Shown here: positions 6,838 to 11,548 of the stretch, piece after piece
Layout: the number at the start of each line of letters is the position of its first letter
Numbering within the stretch: the first letter of the stretch is position 1
Assembly (NCBI GenBank): GCA_947564765.1
Contig: CANODN010000042.1
Location: 1 to 11,548 of the forward strand
Source: an uncultured Roseburia sp.
GTDB lineage: Bacteria; Bacillota; Clostridia; Lachnospirales; Lachnospiraceae
Direction: 5' to 3'
DNA: 11,548 nucleotides
Made by a program: the position numbers and the translations under genes
The notes under the pieces: generated by a model
Told to the model about the DNA's origin: nothing
The model's database searches: none
The model's input: only the letters and a program-made list of their open reading frames with translations

Positions 6838-7524
6838 ATGGAAATTTTACGATGTGAACAGGTGAAAAAAATATATGGCTCCGGTGCAAATCAGGTCATT
6901 GCATTAGATGGTATTAATCTGTCAGTGCAAAAAGGAGAATTTGTGGCAATTGTGGGAGCCAGCGGTTCCGGTAAATCAACACTTCTGCATATCCTTGGCA
7001 GTGTAGATAAGCCTACGGAAGGGAGCGTAATGATAGAAGGTGTGGATATTTCGCATATGAATCCTACCCAGGCGGCAATTTTCCGCAGGCGAAAGGTGGG
7101 ACTGATTTATCAGTTTTATAATCTGATTCCAACGCTTTCCGTTCGACAGAACATTCAGATGCCTCTTTTGCTGGATAAAAGAAGGCCGAATGCTTCTTAT
7201 TTTGATCAGGTAGTAAATACCCTCGGTATTGCAGATAAGTTAGAAGCGCTTCCGGGACAGCTTTCCGGGGGACAGCAGCAGAGAGCAGCCATTGCCAGGT
7301 CGCTGATTTATCGTCCTGCAATTTTGCTTGCAGACGAGCCGACGGGCAATCTGGACCGGAGAAATGGAGCGGAAATCCTGGATATGCTGAAGTTATCCAA
7401 TCGGAATTTGAATCAAACGATTTTGCTGATTACCCATGATGAAAAAATTGCACTGGAAGCAGACCGCATTATAACCATCGAAGACGGACGCATCATCGGA
7501 GATGAAAGGCAGGTGGGCGTGTAA
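6838..7524 (+). CDS. ABC transporter ATP-binding protein (LolD/MacB/BceA-like)
   Basis: The ATPase of an export- or detoxification-type ABC system that works with an FtsX-type permease. It has 228 residues, standard for the group: Walker A GASGSGKST (40-48), Q-loop Q92 in LIYQFYNLIPTL, signature LSGGQQQRA (142-150), Walker B ILLADEP (162-168) and switch H200 in ITHD. I chose the ATG at 6838 rather than the in-frame ATG at 6826, because the ribosome binding site AAGGAG (6820-6825) directly touches the earlier codon. From 6838 the spacing is 12 bases, rather long, and the protein begins MEILRCEQVKKIYG, as relatives do. The stop overlaps the permease start (TAATG). Transcription is probably under control of the upstream response regulator. 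Family membership is certain; the substrate (antimicrobial peptide, lipoprotein or other) is not. Confidence 0.95.
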   Translation: MEILRCEQVKKIYGSGANQVIALDGINLSVQKGEFVAIVGASGSGKSTLLHILGSVDKPTEGSVMIEGVDISHMNPTQAAIFRRRKVGLIYQFYNLIPTLSVRQNIQMPLLLDKRRPNASYFDQVVNTLGIADKLEALPGQLSGGQQQRAAIARSLIYRPAILLADEPTGNLDRRNGAEILDMLKLSNRNLNQTILLITHDEKIALEADRIITIEDGRIIGDERQVGV

Positions 7525-9716
7525 TGTGGAAGGATTATTCGAGGTTTTATATCAAACATAACCGTGCCTTTGGTATTTCGATCCGGACGGCGGCTTTTAT
7601 CGCTGCTTTGTTTTTATCCTTTTTATGCAGTCTTTTCTATAATTTCTGGCAGGATAATATTACAGGCGTCATGATAGAAGAAGGAGACTGGCAGGGAAGG
7701 ATTACAGGGGAGTTTAGTGTCAAAGATATCAACAGGATTTCTGCTTATCCCGGTGTAAAGAAGGTTGTGGTCCGTGAGGATCTGTCAACGGATTTGGAGA
7801 TTGCGGCAGATCTTTATTTTGAACCGATGCGGGAGATTAAAAAAACGCTGCCCAAAATGGCAGAGGAGCTGGGGGTAAAAGAATCTGCAGTCGAATACCA
7901 TTATCAGCTTTTATCACTGTATTTTATCCGTATTCCGGGCGATACCATGCCGCGGCTTTTGATGCCGGCATATCTGTTTATCGTATTATTGGTGTGCTTT
8001 TCTCTGATTCTTGTGATCCACAATTCCTTTGCCGTTTCTATGAATGCGAGAATTCATCAGTTTGGCATATTAAAAAGCGTGGGCGCGACGCCGAAACAGA
8101 TTCGTCTGTGTCTGATACAGGAAGCGGCAGTTCTGGCAGGGATTCCTGTTTTGGCAGGTGTTTTTCTGGGAATTGTATCCTGCTATGGAACAATTTGTGT
8201 CATGAACAGCATGGTGGCAGATATGGCAGGAGGCAGAGAGGCGGTTTTTTCTTATCACCCTGTTTTGTTTTTGCTTACAGTATTGATTGCGGCAGTGACA
8301 CTGCTTATTTCCGTATGGATTCCTTCTGTGAAATTAAGCCGCCTGACGCCGCTGGAAGCAATTCGCGGCACAAAAGAATTAGAATTGAAAAAAAAGAAAA
8401 ATCTACGAATGGCAGCTGCAGTGTTTGGTGCGGAAGGAGAACTGGCTGCCGCAGCTTTAAAAGCACAGAAAAAAGCCCTGCGCACTACAGCGCTGTCGTT
8501 GGTGCTGGCTTTTCTGGGATTTACATTGATGCAGTGTTTTTTTACCCTTTCCGGCATCAGTACAGAGCATACTTATTTTGAAAAATATCAGGATGTCTGG
8601 GACGTTATGGCTTCGGTAAAGGATACGGATATTTCGAATTTCAAATTGATGAACGAAATCCGGAATCTGCCGGGGATACGCAGCAGTACGGTGTATCAAA
8701 GGACAGAGGCTGTATGTGTGCTGCCAGAGCAGGAGATTAGTATAGAGTTTTTGGAAGAAGAAGGTCTTGCGGCAGCTGCGGGGGCCGCCATGGAGAAAAG
8801 GAAAGACGCGTATTGGATCAAAGCGCCGCTTGTTATTTTAGATGATAAGAGCTTTCTGGAATACTGCAGACAGACGGGAACCAGAGAAAGTCTGGATGGG
8901 GCAATTGTTTTGAACCGGATTTGGGACAGTGTGCACAGTAATTTTCGAAATCGGGATTATATACCGTATAGAAAAGAAACGCAGCAGGTATCGATGCTGC
9001 GGAATATCAATAAAGAAAAACAAAAGGCAGAGATTCCCATATTGGCATATACGGAAAAAGAGCCTGTTCTGAGGGAAGAATATGAAGATTACACTTTGGT
9101 GCATATCCTTCCTCTGTCCCTTTGGGAAAAAGCAGGACAAACGCTTGGCGGATTAAAAAAAGATATGCAGATTCAGTTGTCGGCCAAAGAAGGAGCAGAT
9201 CTTGTGGCATTAAATCGTCTGGAGGAACAGCTGCAGACACAGATTGGAAAAGAATATGAAATTGAGACGGAAAACCGTATTTTTGAAAAACAGAATAATG
9301 AAGAGGTGATCAAAGGCTACAAACGGATATTGGGGATATTCTGTATCTTGTTTGCTGTCATCGGAATTGCCAATGTGTTTTCCAATACACTTGGTTTTCT
9401 GCGGCAGCGGAAACGGGAATTTGCAAGATATATGTCCATCGGCCTGACGCCCTCAGGTATGAAGAAAATATTTTGTATAGAAGCTTTTGTGATCGTAGGA
9501 CGGCCGTTTGTTACCGCACTGCTTGTTACGGCTCTGGCTGTGGGAGTGATGATAAGAGCCAGTTATCTGGACCCGGCAGAATTTATCAGCAGGGCGCCCG
9601 TTTTGCCTATAGGGATGTTTGCTGCGGCTGTGTTTGTTTTTGTGGCGTTTGCATATTATCTGGGTGCCAGGCAGGTATTGAAATGTAATCTGGCGGAGGA
9701 GCTGCGGGGGCAGTAG
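7524..9716 (+). CDS. ABC transporter permease with two FtsX domains
   Basis: A 730-residue membrane protein. Eight hydrophobic segments are visible at about 19-40, 147-169, 201-222, 247-267, 320-342, 602-622, 654-677 and 692-714, forming two FtsX-type modules of four. The first module includes ARIHQFGILKSVGATPKQI (175-193), the coupling-helix motif that touches the ATPase, and the second has the matching RKREFARYMSIGLTPSGM (629-646). A moderate loop lies between segments 1 and 2, and a large, probably extracytoplasmic domain of about 260 residues lies between segments 5 and 6. This eight-segment layout differs from the ten of BceB, so I place it as a general FtsX/MacB-like permease rather than a strict BceB. 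Translation is coupled to the ATPase by a one-base overlap. It most likely exports, or frees the membrane of, an amphipathic or antimicrobial compound, and may also sense for the kinase. Confidence 0.93.
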   Translation: MWKDYSRFYIKHNRAFGISIRTAAFIAALFLSFLCSLFYNFWQDNITGVMIEEGDWQGRITGEFSVKDINRISAYPGVKKVVVREDLSTDLEIAADLYFEPMREIKKTLPKMAEELGVKESAVEYHYQLLSLYFIRIPGDTMPRLLMPAYLFIVLLVCFSLILVIHNSFAVSMNARIHQFGILKSVGATPKQIRLCLIQEAAVLAGIPVLAGVFLGIVSCYGTICVMNSMVADMAGGREAVFSYHPVLFLLTVLIAAVTLLISVWIPSVKLSRLTPLEAIRGTKELELKKKKNLRMAAAVFGAEGELAAAALKAQKKALRTTALSLVLAFLGFTLMQCFFTLSGISTEHTYFEKYQDVWDVMASVKDTDISNFKLMNEIRNLPGIRSSTVYQRTEAVCVLPEQEISIEFLEEEGLAAAAGAAMEKRKDAYWIKAPLVILDDKSFLEYCRQTGTRESLDGAIVLNRIWDSVHSNFRNRDYIPYRKETQQVSMLRNINKEKQKAEIPILAYTEKEPVLREEYEDYTLVHILPLSLWEKAGQTLGGLKKDMQIQLSAKEGADLVALNRLEEQLQTQIGKEYEIETENRIFEKQNNEEVIKGYKRILGIFCILFAVIGIANVFSNTLGFLRQRKREFARYMSIGLTPSGMKKIFCIEAFVIVGRPFVTALLVTALAVGVMIRASYLDPAEFISRAPVLPIGMFAAAVFVFVAFAYYLGARQVLKCNLAEELRGQ

Positions 9717-9737
9717 AAGCTATTTTCTAATCTTTTT

Positions 9738-9788
9738 AAAAATTCGAAAATTTTAAATTTTTAAATGTTTTGAAAAATTCGAAATAAA
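9738..9788 (+). promoter_or_regulatory. AT-rich upstream region with repeated AAAAATTCGAAA, possible UP element
   Basis: Nearly pure A/T sequence directly before the -35 box of the cold-shock gene. The 12-base unit AAAAATTCGAAA occurs at 9738-9749 and 9773-9784, each with the palindrome TTCGAA, 35 bases apart. Such A/T tracts can act as UP elements contacted by the RNA polymerase alpha subunit. The repeats could equally be an operator. No clear terminator for the permease gene is seen here. Confidence 0.35.
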
Positions 9789-9817
9789 TTGACAAATACA
9801 GTAAAATATGCTATGTT
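9789..9817 (+). promoter_or_regulatory. Predicted strong promoter of the cold-shock gene
   Basis: A consensus TTGACA (9789-9794), a 17-base spacer, and TATGTT (9812-9817) with TG at 9809-9810 as extended -10. Transcription would start near 9824, exactly where a small hairpin GTGG-CAAT-CCAC (9824-9835) would form the 5' end of the message. The leader is then about 40 bases, much shorter than the cold-responsive cspA leader of E. coli. Confidence 0.75.
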
Positions 9818-9867
9818 AAAAAAGTGGCAATCCACAATATGAATTAACTATTTAGGAGGAATTTATG

Positions 9868-10071
9868 ATGCAGCAAGGTACTGTAAAATGGTTTAATGCG
9901 AAGAAAGGTTATGGATTTCTTTCAGACACAGAAGGAAACGAGATTTTTGTTCACTATTCCGCACTGCAGATGGAAGGATTCAAGGAGCTCAAGGATGGAG
10001 AGGCAGTTGAATTTGAAGTTGTAGAAGGAGAAAAGGGACCACAGGCAGCAAATGTTGTTCGTTTGTCCTAG
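9868..10071 (+). CDS. csp: Cold-shock domain protein (CspA family)
   Basis: A single cold-shock domain, a five-stranded OB fold that binds single-stranded RNA and DNA and melts secondary structure in the cytoplasm. It opens with QGTVKWFNAKKGYGFL, covering the N-terminal basic-aromatic strand and RNP1 (KGYGFL), followed by RNP2 in EIFVHYSAL and the typical VEFEVVEGEKGPQAANV end. It has 67 residues from the ATG at 9868. An adjacent ATG at 9865 would add one methionine. I prefer 9868 because AGGAGG (9854-9859) then lies eight bases away instead of five. The gene has its own near-consensus promoter and terminator and so is monocistronic and probably highly expressed. Whether it is actually cold-induced cannot be told; many Firmicute family members are abundant at normal temperature. 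Confidence 0.96.
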   Translation: MQQGTVKWFNAKKGYGFLSDTEGNEIFVHYSALQMEGFKELKDGEAVEFEVVEGEKGPQAANVVRLS

Positions 10072-10125
10072 ATACGAAAACAAAGTCCCGTTACATAAAG
10101 AAACGGAATAAAGGAAAGAATAACC

Positions 10126-10153
10126 AAAAGAGGGTGTGTGTACACCCTCTTTT
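10126..10153 (+). terminator. Intrinsic terminator of the cold-shock gene
   Basis: A perfect 12-bp stem, AAAAGAGGGTGT (10126-10137) and ACACCCTCTTTT (10142-10153), with a GTGT tetraloop and a T run in its 3' arm followed by ATATA. It separates the cold-shock gene from the M16C gene. A TATAAT follows at 10155-10160, but without a convincing -35 box. Confidence 0.92.
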
Positions 10154-10190
10154 ATATAATCGGAATATTTTATAGATGGAGGAATGGAAT

Positions 10191-11180
10191 GTGAAACCGG
10201 AAATTTTAAACGTGTATGAGGTAATACAAAAGAAGCAGCTTACGGATATCCATGCAGAAGGATACCTGCTGCGTCATAAAAAGAGCGGTGCGAGGATTGC
10301 CATTGTATCAAATGATGATGAGAACAAGGTGTTTTATATCGGGTTCCGCACGCCGCCTGCAGACAGTACAGGCGTGGCACATATTGTAGAGCATACTGTG
10401 CTTTGCGGCTCGGACCGGTTTCCGGCAAAAGATCCTTTTGTGGAGCTGGTCAAAGGTTCTTTGAATACATTTTTGAATGCCATGACTTACCCGGACAAAA
10501 CCGTGTATCCGGTGGCAAGCTGCAACGACAAGGATTTCCAGAATCTGATGAATGTCTATATGGATGCGGCGCTTCATCCCAATATTTATAAAAAAGAAGA
10601 AATATTCAAGCAGGAAGGCTGGCATTATGAGCTTAAGGAAGCGGATGGACCGATTACCTTAAACGGTGTTGTATACAACGAGATGAAGGGTGCGTTTTCT
10701 TCTCCGGAAGGTGTTCTGGAAAGGGAAATTTTAAATTCGCTGTTTCCGGACACTGCCTATGGCAATGAATCCGGCGGGGACCCGAACTGCATTCCGGATC
10801 TGACCTATGAGGATTTCCTGAATTTTCACAGAAGGTATTATCATCCCTGCAATTCCTATATTTATCTCTATGGGGATATGGATATTGAAGAAAAGCTGAT
10901 GTGGCTGGACGCGGAATATCTTTCCCATTATGATGTCATTGATCTGGATTCCCATATAAAGATGCAAAAGCCCTTTGAACAAATCCGAAAAATCTATAAA
11001 AAATATCCGATTGCCAGCAATGAACCAATGGAAGATAATACGTATCTTTCCTATAATATGGTAATTGACACTGCATTGGACAAAAAGCTGTATCAGGCTT
11101 TTGAAATACTGGATTATGCATTGTTAAGCGCTCCGGGAGCGCCGTTAAAAAAAGCGCTGATTGATGCATTCCTGTCATAA
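10191..11180 (+). CDS. M16C (PreP-like) zinc metallopeptidase, N-terminal part, interrupted by a premature stop
   Basis: Insulinase-family peptidases of subfamily M16C form a chamber that degrades unfolded peptides; full proteins are near 970 residues. Numbering here is from the GTG start at 10191. The inverted zinc motif is AHIVEHT, with ligands H64 and H68 and catalytic E67. GSLNTFLNAMTYPDKTVYP follows at 89-107, and NEMKGAF near 163 holds the third ligand E164. I chose GTG at 10191 because GGAGGA (10178-10183) lies seven bases upstream. The in-frame ATG at 10176 overlaps that site and would add five residues. The frame follows the family closely to LLSAPGAPLKKALIDA (to base 11168), then reads F-L-S and stops at TAA 11178-11180, giving 329 residues, about a third of normal. 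The metal site is complete, but without the rest of the chamber activity is unlikely. It could be a pseudogene, a recent disruption or a sequencing/assembly error. Confidence 0.85.
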   Translation: MKPEILNVYEVIQKKQLTDIHAEGYLLRHKKSGARIAIVSNDDENKVFYIGFRTPPADSTGVAHIVEHTVLCGSDRFPAKDPFVELVKGSLNTFLNAMTYPDKTVYPVASCNDKDFQNLMNVYMDAALHPNIYKKEEIFKQEGWHYELKEADGPITLNGVVYNEMKGAFSSPEGVLEREILNSLFPDTAYGNESGGDPNCIPDLTYEDFLNFHRRYYHPCNSYIYLYGDMDIEEKLMWLDAEYLSHYDVIDLDSHIKMQKPFEQIRKIYKKYPIASNEPMEDNTYLSYNMVIDTALDKKLYQAFEILDYALLSAPGAPLKKALIDAFLS

Positions 11181-11261
11181 AAAGCAATTCAACCACGCAT
11201 ATATCCCGAAGCAGCGGTGGATTGTCAAAATGGAAAAGTCGGTTGCTGCTTCGGGATATAT
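11169..11261 (+). other. 93-base block unlike the family, disrupting the M16C gene
   Basis: Between codons for LIDA (ending 11168) and for ANRKDEEKF (from 11262) lie 31 codons that match nothing expected. Relatives, as I recall them, carry about 25-27 residues here of the type GIGKD...QP.FSI.AKNAN. The block contains the TAA at 11178 and most of a perfect inverted repeat, and its length is a multiple of three, so both flanks share one frame. None of its three plus-strand frames, nor its reverse complement as far as I translated it, restores the family sequence. Confidence 0.7.
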
Positions 11262-11548
11262 GCCAATCGAAAGGACGAGGAGAAATTTGCCGCAGTCATC
11301 CGCCAGGTGTTAAAGGAACAGGCAGAGGGCGGTCTGAATAAAAAAGCGCTTCTGGCAGGCATCAACAGCTCCGAATTCAGATACAGAGAGTCCGATTTCG
11401 GTTCCTATCCTAAGGGATTGATGTATGGACTGCAGATGTTAGACAGCTGGCTGTATGATGATACAAAGCCCTTTATGCATCTGGAATCCTTAGAGACCTA
11501 TCGTTTCCTGAGAGAGCAGGCGGAAGGAAATTATTTTGAAACGCTGAT
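11181..11548 (+). pseudogene. M16C peptidase, downstream fragment running off the window
   Basis: After the TAA at 11178-11180 the same frame stays open to the window end. From 11262 it again reads as M16C peptidase: ANRKDEEKFAAVIRQVL, then ALLAGINSSEFRYRESDFG, YPKGLMYGLQMLDSWLYDD and HLESLETYRFLREQ. These follow the order seen after the first third of the family's proteins. No ribosome binding site with a suitable in-frame start is visible; a GTG at 11217 lies inside the inverted-repeat loop. This is therefore most simply the rest of the same gene, separated by one stop codon and an aberrant 31-codon block. The conserved coding pattern argues that the disruption is recent or artificial. The remaining two thirds of the protein would lie beyond the window. 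Confidence 0.75.
11197..11263. repeat. Perfect 19-bp inverted repeat with 29-base loop
   Basis: GCATATATCCCGAAGCAGC (11197-11215) is exactly the reverse complement of 11245-11263; the loop is 11216-11244. A perfect 19-bp match inside coding sequence is far beyond chance. The right arm ends two bases into the first clearly family-like codon (GCC, 11262-11264). There is no T run, so it is not a terminator. A small hairpin element, recombination footprint or fold-back artefact are possible. Confidence 0.9.

Noticed and set aside
7994..8581. A 195-codon open frame on the plus strand
   Set aside because: It lies in another frame inside the permease gene, is rich in cysteine, serine and arginine, has no ribosome binding site, and the permease frame shows clear FtsX motifs.
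10088..10106. CCGTT/AACGG small hairpin after the cold-shock gene
   Set aside because: Five base pairs with a nine-base loop and no T run; the strong terminator at 10126-10153 explains the region.
10155..10160. TATAAT as a promoter for the M16C gene
   Set aside because: The position 17 bases upstream falls inside the terminator stem (GGGTGT) and resembles no -35 box; kept only as a remark.
11178..11180. Programmed read-through or recoding of the stop in the M16C gene
   Set aside because: The codon is TAA, not the TGA used for selenocysteine, and the 31 codons around it do not match the family, so recoding alone would not yield a normal protein.
11197..11263. The 19-bp inverted repeat as a terminator or classical invertible promoter
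   Set aside because: No T run follows the stem, the 29-base spacer is very short for a site-specific invertible segment, and inverting the loop would not remove the TAA at 11178.
1..11548. CRISPR arrays, tRNA or rRNA genes, transposases, phage or defence genes
   Set aside because: No spaced repeat series, tRNA-like cloverleaf, rRNA segment or mobile-element protein was recognised on either strand.

Overview
The window is ordinary chromosomal DNA of a low-to-medium GC Firmicute. The protein families, AGGAGG-type ribosome binding sites and close resemblance to polyphosphate and M16C genes of gut Clostridia point to Lachnospiraceae; this is inference from remembered family sequences, not a search result. 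No rRNA, tRNA, CRISPR array, transposase or phage gene is visible. No gene-free stretch exceeds about 150 bases.

Layout, left to right. (1) 1-3900, plus strand: the 3' part of an exopolyphosphatase-like gene with its HD domain, ppk1 (polyphosphate kinase) and a Cof-type HAD phosphatase, closely spaced as one probable operon for polyphosphate turnover. (2) 3884-4222: a free-standing 63-residue protein of unknown function with its own promoter and a strong terminator. The terminator also serves the convergent PHP-domain phosphoesterase (minus strand, 4237-5085). (3) 5212-9716, plus strand: an OmpR-type response regulator and a histidine kinase with no membrane segment (ATGA overlap), followed after a 121-base regulatory gap by an ABC ATPase and a large FtsX-type permease (TAATG overlap). 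The gap holds an 11-base-period direct repeat TGTCACT/TGTCACT placed before a TATAAT box, as in PhoB/OmpR-activated promoters, so the regulator probably switches on the transporter. The leader RNA then carries a 31-nt hairpin-plus-Shine-Dalgarno module twice, 51 nt apart. (4) 9738-10153: a cold-shock protein gene with an AT-rich upstream region, a near-consensus promoter with extended -10, and a strong terminator. (5) 10191 to the window end: an M16C (PreP-like) zinc metallopeptidase whose reading frame is broken at 11178 by TAA. A 93-base block that does not resemble the family and contains a perfect 19-bp inverted repeat lies between two recognisable halves, which remain in the same frame.

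Points most worth a second look are the broken M16C gene with its inverted-repeat block, the regulator binding site and duplicated leader in front of the ABC transporter, the membrane-less histidine kinase, and the autonomous 63-residue protein. None amounts to a demonstrated new system.
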